A stretch of 64,000 nucleotides of DNA from Noviluteimonas caseinilytica. Lineage in GTDB: Bacteria > Pseudomonadota > Gammaproteobacteria > Xanthomonadales > Xanthomonadaceae. Within the stretch, counting starts at the first letter, position 1. Each line of letters begins with the position of its first letter. A program made the translations under genes and the position numbers. The stretch spans positions 1,116,001 to 1,180,000 of the forward strand of contig NZ_AP024545.1 of NCBI RefSeq assembly GCF_018406605.1, in the 5' to 3' direction. Under the pieces are notes generated by a model that was not told the DNA's origin, ran no database searches, and was given only the letters and a program-made list of their open reading frames with translations. Below, in pieces: positions 7,703-15,150 of this stretch.

Positions 7703-9358
7703 CTAGTGAATTCGCGCGAGCAGGGCGTTGAAGCGGGGATGGTCGTGCAGGGGGTCGAGGTCGCTGTCGTGTTCCATCCAGGCGCGGTCGCCCCAGCCGA
7801 GGCTGACGGCGCGTTCGAGCAGGTCGATCGCACGCTCCAGGTCGCCCTGTCCGACATAGAAGCACGCCACGTTGTAGAGCACGACGGGCTCATCCTGCGC
7901 CTGCTTGAGCGCCTGCTCGGCCATCGCGCGGGCCTTTTCGTTCTCGCCGACGCGGTAGAGGTTCTGCGCCGCGAAATACAACGCGCGCGTGTCGTGCGGA
8001 TTGAGCTTGATGTGCCGTTCCAGCGTGCCGAGCGCACCCAGGCGCACGCGCATCTCGTCCTGCTTGCGGCCCAGCGACGCCAGCGACATGGCCAGGAACA
8101 TTGGCACCTGGAAGTCGTCCGGGTTCACTTCCGCGGCGCGCGCGTACAGGCGTGCGGCTTTTTCGAAGTCGCCGCGCGAGGAGCTGGCTAGGCCGTGGTA
8201 GTGCCACGCGTCGAAGAGGTTCGGGTTTTTGGTGGTCGCGGTTTCGAATTCGACCTCGGCCTCGTCGTAGCGCTCGCTGATCAGCAACGCCAGGCCGCGC
8301 GAGGCGTGGGCTTCTGCGGATTCGCGATCCAGCACGACGGCCTGTTCGCTGGCGCGGTTGGCGCGCTCCACGTTCTCGGTGGTGGCTTCGGCGTAGCGAT
8401 ACAGGTTGGCGTAGGCGTCGGCCATGCCGGCATAGGCCAGCGCGTATTTCGAGTCCACCGCGATCGCCTGCTCGAACATCCGGATCGCGTGTTCGTAATC
8501 GCGCCGCGCCATCGAATACATGTAGCTGCGGCCGCGCAGGTAGTAGTCGTAGGCTTCGGGGTCGGAGGTGGCGACCGACTGGATCGCGCGCCGCTCCTGC
8601 GGCGTCAGCGTCACCTGCAGCGCCTTGACGATGCTGTGCGCGATGTCGTCCTGGATCGCGAATACGTCTTTCAGTTCGCGATCGTAGGTTTCCGACCACA
8701 GGTGCGAATCGCTGTCGGTGTCGATCAGCTGCGCGGTGATGCGCACGCGGTCGCCGGCGCGGCGCACGCTGCCTTCCAGCAACGTGGTGACGCCGAGTTC
8801 GCGCGCGACCACCGGGATCGCGGCGTCCTTGCCCTTGTAGGCGAACGACGAGGTGCGCGAAGCCACTTTGAGCTGCGGCAGTTGCGTGAGCAGGTTGAGG
8901 ATTTCCTCGGCGATGCCGTCGCTGAAGTATTCGTTCTCCGCATCGCCGCTCATGTTGACGAAGGGCAGCACGGCGATGGTGCGGCGGTCGTCGCGCAGGA
9001 TGGCGCGTTGCGGCGGCGGATCGGGCGTTGCGGCGACGGGCGTTTCGGGTTCGGGCGAAGGCGATGCGATCGGCGCCATCGGCGCGACCGGCGCGGGCAC
9101 GGCGACCGGGACTTCCTGCAACGGCAGCGTGCGCTCCAGCCCGCGCGGGCCGGCATCGAACATCCACGCCATCGCGAAGGCGATCGGGAACCCCAGCACC
9201 ACCAGCACGATGACGAGGGTGACGGTCCAGGACGGCAGGTGCAGGCTCGGCAGCACCGTGGCCGCCACCTGGATCACCAGCCAGCCCGCGACCGCGTAGA
9301 CGAGGGCAACGCGGAAGACGCGGCGTCGGCGGAGTTCGGCGAACAGGCCCGCGAGCAT
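7703..9358 (-). CDS. Membrane-anchored TolB-like/TPR protein (CadC/adenylate-cyclase-type sensor relative)
   Basis: 551 residues. The N-terminus (FAELRRRRVFR) is cytoplasmic and is followed by two membrane helices (about 18-36 and 43-62), a proline-rich linker, then a TolB/FlgO-like domain (about 115-245; IAVLPFVNMSGD, YFSDGIAEEI) and five or six TPR units to the C-terminus. Related proteins carry this module behind a CadC-type DNA-binding or cyclase domain; here neither is present, so it is probably a scaffold or sensor without its own output. The long upstream extension of the frame is antisense to the carboxylesterase gene; ATG at 9358 is preceded by GGGGAGA (9366-9372) and starts the conserved segment. 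It is divergent from the carboxylesterase gene. Confidence 0.8.
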   Translation of the reverse strand: MLAGLFAELRRRRVFRVALVYAVAGWLVIQVAATVLPSLHLPSWTVTLVIVLVVLGFPIAFAMAWMFDAGPRGLERTLPLQEVPVAVPAPVAPMAPIASPSPEPETPVAATPDPPPQRAILRDDRRTIAVLPFVNMSGDAENEYFSDGIAEEILNLLTQLPQLKVASRTSSFAYKGKDAAIPVVARELGVTTLLEGSVRRAGDRVRITAQLIDTDSDSHLWSETYDRELKDVFAIQDDIAHSIVKALQVTLTPQERRAIQSVATSDPEAYDYYLRGRSYMYSMARRDYEHAIRMFEQAIAVDSKYALAYAGMADAYANLYRYAEATTENVERANRASEQAVVLDRESAEAHASRGLALLISERYDEAEVEFETATTKNPNLFDAWHYHGLASSSRGDFEKAARLYARAAEVNPDDFQVPMFLAMSLASLGRKQDEMRVRLGALGTLERHIKLNPHDTRALYFAAQNLYRVGENEKARAMAEQALKQAQDEPVVLYNVACFYVGQGDLERAIDLLERAVSLGWGDRAWMEHDSDLDPLHDHPRFNALLARIH

Positions 9359-9493
9359 CGAACCGTCTCCCCGTGCGAATGCAGCGTCGATCCCCGGGCC
9401 AACGTGCCGCGCGCCGGCGAACGGACACTGCCGCTTTCCCGGCCCGTCCGGTCCCGGTTGGCATAGACTCCGGCCGTTCGGAGGAGCATGCGG

Positions 9494-10174
9494 ATGGAAG
9501 CGATCGACCTGCTGGAAACCATCGAGGAAGAGACCGGGCCGGATCCGCGCTGGAGCGTGCTCTGGCTGCACGGGCTGGGCGCGGACGGACATGATTTCGT
9601 CCCGCTGGTGCCCGAACTGGTGCGCCATGGCTGGCCGTCGATCCGCTTCGTGTTCCCGCATGCGCCGGTGCGCGCGGTGACGATCAATGCCGGCATGCGC
9701 ATGCGCGCCTGGTACGACATCCGCGATTTCGACCTGGCCAACCGCGCCGACGCCGATGGCGTGATGGTCTCGTCCGCGCAGGTGGGCGCGCTGCTCGATC
9801 GCGAACATGCACGCGGCATCCCGCCGGAACGCACGTTCCTCGCCGGGTTCTCGCAAGGCGGCGCGATCACGCTGGCCGCGGGCCTCAAGCGCACGCATCC
9901 CCTCGCCGGCCTCATCGCGCTGTCCACGTACCTGCCGATGTCCGAGCAGATGGCGCGCGAATCGGTCACCGATGCGGCCAAGCGCCAACCGGTGTTCCTC
10001 GCGCACGGCGATGCGGACCCGGTGATCCCGGTGCAGGCGGGGCATGCCACCGCATCGCTGCTGACGGGCCAGGGCTTCGATGTCACGTGGCGCACGTATG
10101 CGATGCCGCATGCGGTGTGCCCGGAGGAAATCCGCGATCTCGGGGACTGGCTCGAGCGCAGGCTCGCGGGCTGA
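9494..10174 (+). CDS. Alpha/beta-hydrolase carboxylesterase (phospholipase/carboxylesterase family)
   Basis: 226 residues, the normal size for this family of cytoplasmic carboxylesterases/acyl-protein-thioesterase-like enzymes. It has the LHGLGADG oxyanion-hole motif, the nucleophile S120 in GFSQGG, D175 in HGDAD and H206 in the MPHAVC stretch, so the catalytic triad is complete. GGAGGA (9480-9485) is only two bases from the ATG at 9488 but eight from the ATG at 9494, so 9494 is preferred. It ends two bases before the sensor kinase gene starts, so it may belong to the same operon; any functional link with the kinase is unknown. Confidence 0.88.
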   Translation: MEAIDLLETIEEETGPDPRWSVLWLHGLGADGHDFVPLVPELVRHGWPSIRFVFPHAPVRAVTINAGMRMRAWYDIRDFDLANRADADGVMVSSAQVGALLDREHARGIPPERTFLAGFSQGGAITLAAGLKRTHPLAGLIALSTYLPMSEQMARESVTDAAKRQPVFLAHGDADPVIPVQAGHATASLLTGQGFDVTWRTYAMPHAVCPEEIRDLGDWLERRLAG

Positions 10175-10176
10175 CG

Positions 10177-11256
10177 ATGGAGGCCGCCCCCGGCGAACCC
10201 TGGTTGCCGGACCTGTGCCGCCTCGGGCGGCTGGCCACCGTGCTCGCGGTGGCCGAACTCGTGGTCGCCGTCATCGCGCTCTCGCCCTCGGCCGAAGCCG
10301 AATGGACCCTGGCCCGCTTCGCCTCGGCGAGCGGGTTCGCGTTGTGGCTCGCGCTCACGGTGTCGGTGGTGCTGTGCGTGTCCCGTCGCAAGCTCTCGAC
10401 CTTGCGCCGTTGGGTCGGCGGGCCCGGCGCGGTGGTGCTGGCGGCGCTGATCGCTGCCTCCGGTGCCGCGCTCGTGCACGCGGTCGACCACGGCCTCGGG
10501 TCGGACCTGGTGCCCACCTCGGTCACGCTGCATCGCTTCGTGCTGGGCAGCGCGGCCATCACCTCGCTGATCGTGGGCGTGGTGCTGCGTTACCTGTACG
10601 CGGTGGACGGCTGGCAGGCGCAGGTGCGCGCCAGCGCGCGCGCCGAGGCCGACGCGCTGCAGGCCCGCATCAAGCCGCATTTCCTTTTCAACAGCATGAA
10701 CACCATCGTCGGCCTGGTACGCCGGGACCCGGACGTGGCCGAGCGCGCGGTGCTGGACCTGTCGGACCTGTTCCGCGCGGCCCTGGGCGCCGGCAAGGGC
10801 GAATCGAGCCTGGCCGAGGAAGTGGAACTGGCCGAGCGCTACCTGTCGATCGAACAACTGCGCCTGGGCGACCGCCTGCAGGTCCGCTGGCGCAAGGCCG
10901 AACCCCTGCCCTGGCAGCTGCCGTTGCCCCGCCTGGTGTTGCAGCCCCTCGTCGAAAACGCGGTTTTGCACGGGATTTCAAGGCTCCCCGCGGGCGGCAC
11001 CATCGACATCGAGGTGACCTGCGACCACGAACACCTGCAGGTCAGCATCCACAATCCGGCCCCCGCGCCCCGGGAGCGCGACATGTCCGGCGGGGGGCCG
11101 CTGGAGCCCCGCGCGGGCAGCGGGCACGCGCAAACCAACATCGCCCATCGCCTTGCGTATACCTTCGGACCCAAGGCGCGCGTGCACGGGCGTTGGCACG
11201 AGGGCTACTATCTGGCTGAGCTTCGAGTCCCGCTCCCTGCAGGAGGTCGATCGTGA
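10177..11256 (+). CDS. algZ: LytS/AlgZ-type sensor histidine kinase
   Basis: 359 residues. Four predicted membrane helices occupy about residues 17-140 without a large periplasmic loop. The cytoplasmic part is of the LytS/His_kinase type: the PHFLFNSMN block carries the phospho-accepting H168, and an HATPase region follows (PLVENAVLHGI, then GSGHAQTNI). This architecture and the adjacent LytTR regulator and hemC match the Pseudomonas algZ-algR-hemC order. The start is two bases after the carboxylesterase stop, and the end overlaps the regulator start by four bases, so the pair is coupled. The signal is unknown. The symbol follows family and synteny, not proven function. Confidence 0.85.
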   Translation: MEAAPGEPWLPDLCRLGRLATVLAVAELVVAVIALSPSAEAEWTLARFASASGFALWLALTVSVVLCVSRRKLSTLRRWVGGPGAVVLAALIAASGAALVHAVDHGLGSDLVPTSVTLHRFVLGSAAITSLIVGVVLRYLYAVDGWQAQVRASARAEADALQARIKPHFLFNSMNTIVGLVRRDPDVAERAVLDLSDLFRAALGAGKGESSLAEEVELAERYLSIEQLRLGDRLQVRWRKAEPLPWQLPLPRLVLQPLVENAVLHGISRLPAGGTIDIEVTCDHEHLQVSIHNPAPAPRERDMSGGGPLEPRAGSGHAQTNIAHRLAYTFGPKARVHGRWHEGYYLAELRVPLPAGGRS

Positions 11257-11984
11257 GAGTGCTGATCGCCGACGACGAACCCCTCGCGCGCGAACGCCTG
11301 CGCGATCTGCTCGCCGCGCAACCCGGCGTCGAGCTGGTCGCCGAAGCAGGCGACGGGCGCGAAGCGCTGCATGCCTGCGCACAGCATCATCCCGACCTCG
11401 TGCTGCTCGACATCGCGATGCCCGGCATCGATGGCCTCGAAGCGGCGCGACATCTCGCTGCATTCGAACCACGGCCTGCGGTGGTGTTCTGCACCGCGTA
11501 CGACGCGCATGCGTTGTCGGCGTTCGAAGCGGCCGCCATCGATTACCTCGTCAAGCCCGTGCGGGCCGAACGCCTGGCCGCCGCGATCGAACGCGCGCGC
11601 ACCTTCGCCGCCGGCCGCACCAACGGCGACGGCGCGCCCGCCAGCGACCAGTTGCGCACGCACCTGTGCGCGCGCCTGCGCGGCAGCCTGCGCCTGATCC
11701 CGGTCGAGGACGTGCATTACCTGCAGGCCGAAGAGAAATACGTGGTCGTGCACCACGCGCGCGGCGAAGACCTGATCGAGGAATCGCTGAAGTCGCTGGA
11801 AGAGGAATTCGGCGACCGCTTCGTGCGCATCCATCGCAACTGCCTGGTCGCGCGGCATGAAATCGTCGAACTCAAGCGCGCGCCCGACGGGCACGTGCAG
11901 GCCGTGCTGCGGCACGGCAACCATCCGCTCGAGGTGAGCCGGCGGTGCGTGGCGCATTTGCGCGAGACGGTGAAGCACCTGTAG
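11253..11984 (+). CDS. algR: LytTR-family response regulator (AlgR-type)
   Basis: 243 residues. The receiver domain (1-120) has the acidic pocket DDE at 7-9, the phospho-acceptor D53 in LLDIAMPG and K105 in the VKPV stretch. A LytTR DNA-binding domain follows (about 135-240; IHRNCLVAR motif). GTG at 11253 is preceded by AGGAGGT (11241-11247), a strong ribosome binding site inside the kinase gene. In Pseudomonas AlgR controls alginate, pili and virulence genes, and FimS/AlgZ is its partner; in Lysobacter-like bacteria the regulon is unknown. It is followed by a 192-base gap containing an inverted repeat and then hemC. Confidence 0.88.
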   Translation: MRVLIADDEPLARERLRDLLAAQPGVELVAEAGDGREALHACAQHHPDLVLLDIAMPGIDGLEAARHLAAFEPRPAVVFCTAYDAHALSAFEAAAIDYLVKPVRAERLAAAIERARTFAAGRTNGDGAPASDQLRTHLCARLRGSLRLIPVEDVHYLQAEEKYVVVHHARGEDLIEESLKSLEEEFGDRFVRIHRNCLVARHEIVELKRAPDGHVQAVLRHGNHPLEVSRRCVAHLRETVKHL

Positions 11985-11991
11985 GGCAACG

Positions 11992-12152
11992 GCGGGAACG
12001 GGGAACGGGGAAAACCGGCTTGCTGCCGCGCTTCAGCCCCACCGGCCGAAGGTCGATGCGTTGCGCTTCGAATAGCTTGAGGGCGGACTTCGGCTCGCGC
12101 GGGGGCCGTCGCATCGAATGCTGTCTCCCTGTTCCCCATTCCCTGTTCCCGC
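11992..12152. repeat. Long imperfect inverted repeat between algR and hemC
   Basis: A 22-base arm at 11992-12013 (GCGGGAACGGGGAACGGGGA...) is repeated in inverted orientation at 12131-12152 with about three mismatches. Inside lie shorter nested inverted matches (TCGATGCG with CGCATCGA, GCCGAAG with CTTCGGC), so the whole 160 bases could fold into one branched hairpin. Arms made of GGGAAC units are common in intergenic DNA of Xanthomonas relatives, as far as I recall, which suggests a REP/MITE-like dispersed element. No coding sequence is seen in it. Confidence 0.6.
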
Positions 12153-12164
12153 TTTTCCATCGGC

Positions 12165-12170
12165 GATAAT
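12165..12170 (+). promoter_or_regulatory. Candidate -10 element of hemC (leaderless)
   Basis: GATAAT ends six bases before the hemC ATG, so a transcript starting at the normal distance would begin at or next to the start codon. No Shine-Dalgarno and no clear -35 are present. The same arrangement recurs before several other genes in the window. Confidence 0.5.
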
Positions 12171-12176
12171 CCCGCC

Positions 12177-13088
12177 ATGAATCACCCCCTCCGCATCGCC
12201 ACCCGCAAGTCCCCCCTCGCCCTCTGGCAGAGCGAACACGTCGCCGACCGCCTGCGCGCCGCGCATCCGGGGCTCGACGTCATCCTCGTGCCCATGAGCA
12301 CGCGCGGGGACGAAGTGCTCGACCGGTCGCTGGCCGCCATCGGCGGGAAGGGCCTGTTCCTCAAGGAACTCGAGATCGCGATGCAGCGCGGCGAAGCCGA
12401 TTGCGCGGTGCATTCGCTGAAGGACGTGCCGATGGTGCTCGAGCCGGGCTTCATGCTGCCGGCGATCCTGGCGCGCGCGGACCACGCCGATGCGTTCGTG
12501 AGCAACCACTACGACGACCTCGACGCGTTGCCGCAGGGCGCGATGGTGGGCACGTCGTCGTTGCGTCGCCAGGCGCAGTTGCGCGCGCGGCGGCCGGACC
12601 TGGTGTTGCGCGACCTGCGCGGCAACGTCAACACGCGGCTCGCGAAACTCGATGCGGGCGAGTACGACGCGATCGTGCTGGCGTGCGCGGGGCTTGCGCG
12701 GCTCGGCTTCGAATCGCGCATTCGTGCGCGGCTGGATGCGCCGGCGTGGTTGCCCGCACCCGCGCAGGGCGCGATCGCGATCGAATGCCGCGACGACGCG
12801 CCGGAGATCCACGCGTTGTGCGCCGCGCTCGACGATGCGGAGACGCGCATCTGCGTGGAAGCCGAGCGCGCGATGAATCGTGCGTTGCATGGCAGCTGCC
12901 ACGTGCCGGTCGCGGCGTTCGCGCGACGCGAAGGCACGCAGCTGGACCTGCAGGGGCTGGTGGGCTCGTCGCTCGACGGGCGCCTGGTGCGCGCGGCCAG
13001 CGAAGGCACGGATCCGGAAGCGCTGGGGATCGAAGTCGCCGAGCGCCTGCTCTCGCAGGGCGCCCGCGAACTCATCGACGCTCAGTAA
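12177..13088 (+). CDS. hemC: Porphobilinogen deaminase (hydroxymethylbilane synthase)
   Basis: 303 residues, full length for the enzyme that joins four porphobilinogen molecules into hydroxymethylbilane in tetrapyrrole synthesis. Landmarks are visible: IATRKSPLALWQ at the N-terminus, HSLKDVP with the catalytic aspartate (D83), the RGNVNTRL block, and the dipyrromethane cofactor cysteine C241 in GSCHVPV. The next enzyme of the pathway, HemD, is encoded 30 kb away in this window (42805-43587) rather than next door as in Pseudomonas. The 3' end overlaps the convergent anchor-subunit gene by seven bases. Confidence 0.95.
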   Translation: MNHPLRIATRKSPLALWQSEHVADRLRAAHPGLDVILVPMSTRGDEVLDRSLAAIGGKGLFLKELEIAMQRGEADCAVHSLKDVPMVLEPGFMLPAILARADHADAFVSNHYDDLDALPQGAMVGTSSLRRQAQLRARRPDLVLRDLRGNVNTRLAKLDAGEYDAIVLACAGLARLGFESRIRARLDAPAWLPAPAQGAIAIECRDDAPEIHALCAALDDAETRICVEAERAMNRALHGSCHVPVAAFARREGTQLDLQGLVGSSLDGRLVRAASEGTDPEALGIEVAERLLSQGARELIDAQ

Positions 13089-14035
13089 TAGAGCGTCACC
13101 ATGTGCTTCGCTTCGGCGAAGAACAGCCAACGTTCGACGAAGGCGCCGGCCAGCGCGGACAGCGCGGCGGCCGTGTACCAGGGCGCGGTGTCCAGGTGCA
13201 CGAAGACGAACACCGGCAGCAACGCCAGGATCGGCAGCACGGCGAACAGCACGATGGCCAGACGTCGCAACGTCTTCGCGTGCTTGCGCGCGACGACGAA
13301 GCCCATTTCCTTCGTGAGGTAGTTCGCCTCGGTGTGCGGGCGTTCGAAGACGGTGGCGGTGCGGTTCGGGAGGCCGATGGCGTCGCCGCGCGTTGCAGGC
13401 AGCGGCGCATCGATGTCGCGCCAGTAACGACGCTTCTGGTCCCACAGCAGCAGTGCGGCAACGATGGCGACGAGCGCGGCGACGTTGCGGACTTCGCGCC
13501 CCAGCAGCGTGGCGATGGCGCAGAACAACAGGCCGCCGGTGAACAGCGCGAACAGCACGTACACGCGTGGCACCAGGCGATGGCCCCACGCGGGGATCGG
13601 CTTGAGGGACGCGTAGATCATGGCGGTGCAGTAGACAGTCACGAGCGCGGCGATGATCGAGAGGGCGGCGACGCCCATGCCTGCGATTCCCAGCTGCACG
13701 GCCGAACCCGTTGCGTTGGCATCGAGCATGCCGGGCAACGCGGCTGCGCCGAGCAACAGGGCGATTCCGAATGTCAACATTGCGGCGACGCCTTCGCGCG
13801 ACAACCACGAGGTCCGCCACTGCGAGAACGCGCGCCATGCGCGCATCGGCTTGCCGAGGTGCAGCGTCGAGCTGAGCAGCCCGATCGTCGACAGCACGAT
13901 CGACACCGCGATGCTCACCAGGAGCGTGCGCGCCGAACTGACGCCCGTCAGCGCATGCCACGCCGCCCAGAACAACAACCCGTATCCCGCGCCCGACAGC
14001 GTGGTGAAGAAGATGACCGACAGCGCGGGATGCAT
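13082..14035 (-). CDS. DmsC/SoeC-like membrane anchor subunit
   Basis: 317 residues with eight predicted membrane helices, matching the DmsC family of anchors for molybdopterin oxidoreductases. It would dock the iron-sulfur subunit (14398-15150) and the catalytic subunit (15147-18035) to the inner membrane and exchange electrons with quinone. Size and order match the sulfite-oxidising SoeABC complex. It lies eight bases after the YbjQ gene, so it is transcribed with it. No strong ribosome binding site is seen before the ATG. The 3' end overlaps hemC on the other strand. Confidence 0.8.
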   Translation of the reverse strand: MHPALSVIFFTTLSGAGYGLLFWAAWHALTGVSSARTLLVSIAVSIVLSTIGLLSSTLHLGKPMRAWRAFSQWRTSWLSREGVAAMLTFGIALLLGAAALPGMLDANATGSAVQLGIAGMGVAALSIIAALVTVYCTAMIYASLKPIPAWGHRLVPRVYVLFALFTGGLLFCAIATLLGREVRNVAALVAIVAALLLWDQKRRYWRDIDAPLPATRGDAIGLPNRTATVFERPHTEANYLTKEMGFVVARKHAKTLRRLAIVLFAVLPILALLPVFVFVHLDTAPWYTAAALSALAGAFVERWLFFAEAKHMVTLYY

Positions 14036-14043
14036 GTGCGGCG

Positions 14044-14388
14044 TTACTCCAGCACGACCGCGGTGCCGGACGCGCTCACCATCAGCATGCTGCCGCCGTC
14101 CTGGATCTGGATGGTCTCGTAGTCGAGGTCCACGCCGACGACCGCGTTGGCGCCCGCTTCGCGCGCCTGCTCCATCATGTCGTTGACGGCTTCGGTCTTC
14201 GCCTTGCGCAGCACTTTTTCGTACGACCCCGAGCGGCCGCCCAGGATGTCGCGGATGCCGGCGAAGAAGTCGCGGAACATGTTGGCGCCGAGGATCGCGT
14301 CGCCGCCGACGAGCCCCTTGTAGGCCACGATGCGGCGGCCTTCGAAGGTGTTCGTGGTGGTGACGAGGATGGGGGTTTCATCGGCCAT
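14044..14388 (-). CDS. YbjQ/UPF0145 family protein
   Basis: 114 residues, the standard length of the YbjQ (putative heavy-metal-binding) family; the conserved pattern VTTTNTFEGRRI and GANAVVGVDLDYE is clear. These proteins form pentameric rings; function is not established. The gene sits within the oxidoreductase operon, between the iron-sulfur and anchor subunits. Its Shine-Dalgarno (AAGGA) overlaps the stop codon of the preceding gene, so translation is probably coupled. Its place here suggests, but does not prove, a role in the complex or in metal handling. Confidence 0.85.
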   Translation of the reverse strand: MADETPILVTTTNTFEGRRIVAYKGLVGGDAILGANMFRDFFAGIRDILGGRSGSYEKVLRKAKTEAVNDMMEQAREAGANAVVGVDLDYETIQIQDGGSMLMVSASGTAVVLE

Positions 14389-14397
14389 GGCGATTCC

Positions 14398-15150
14398 TTA
14401 GCGACGGAGGAGGCGATCGAGCCAGCGTTTCGGCGTGGCATCGACTTCGGGTTCTGCAACGACGACGGTTTCTTCGCCGCCGGCGCGACGCGGCCGCGGC
14501 GGCAGGTAACGATTGACGGGCGCATAGCCGAGTTCGGGCAGCAGCGGCAGGCCGCCGCGCTCGGCGACGAGCTTGGACACCGCCGATTCCGGATCGCCCA
14601 GGTCGCCGAAGTGGCGCGCGCGCGTCGGGCACACCTGCACGCACGCGGGCTCGCGCTCGGATTCGGGCAGGTTCTCGTTGTAGATACGGTCGACGCACAG
14701 CGTGCATTTCTTCATCACGCCTTCTACTTCGCTGTACTCGCGCGCGCCGTACGGGCAGGCCCACGAACACAGCTTGCAGCCGATGCACTTGTCTTCGTCG
14801 ACGAGCACGATGCCGTCGGACGCGCGCTTGTAGCTCGCACCGGTCGGGCACACGGTGACGCACGCGGGCGTTTCACAATGCAGGCACGAACGCGGGAAGT
14901 GCAGCGTCATCGCCGGTTGCGCGGGCGCGCCGTCCGCGGCGGGCACCTGCTCGAGTTCGTAGCTGTGCACGCGGTTGAACCACACGCCCGACGGATCCTT
15001 GGCGTACGGCTGTTCGTCCGTCACCGGGCCGGCCATGCCGCCGCTGTTCCATTGCTTGCAGCCGACGGCGCAGGCCTGGCACCCGACGCACGTATCGAGA
15101 TCGATGACGAGGCCGAGCTTCTTCGTCGACGGGGGCGGCAGCTGCGTCAT
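14398..15150 (-). CDS. Four-cluster iron-sulfur electron-transfer subunit (DmsB/SoeB-like)
   Basis: 250 residues with four ferredoxin-type cysteine groups: CVGCQACAVGC near 21-31, CLHCETPACVTVCP near 92-105, CIGCKLCSWACP near 126-137 and CTLC...CVQVCP near 153-180. This is the pattern of DmsB-type subunits with four [4Fe-4S] clusters that carry electrons between the molybdenum subunit and a quinone-reactive anchor. The start overlaps the stop of the catalytic gene (ATGA, 15147-15150). A C-terminal extension of about 60 residues, rich in R and P, lies beyond the last cluster. The long upstream frame is only antisense to the catalytic gene. Confidence 0.88.
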   Translation of the reverse strand: MTQLPPPSTKKLGLVIDLDTCVGCQACAVGCKQWNSGGMAGPVTDEQPYAKDPSGVWFNRVHSYELEQVPAADGAPAQPAMTLHFPRSCLHCETPACVTVCPTGASYKRASDGIVLVDEDKCIGCKLCSWACPYGAREYSEVEGVMKKCTLCVDRIYNENLPESEREPACVQVCPTRARHFGDLGDPESAVSKLVAERGGLPLLPELGYAPVNRYLPPRPRRAGGEETVVVAEPEVDATPKRWLDRLLRR

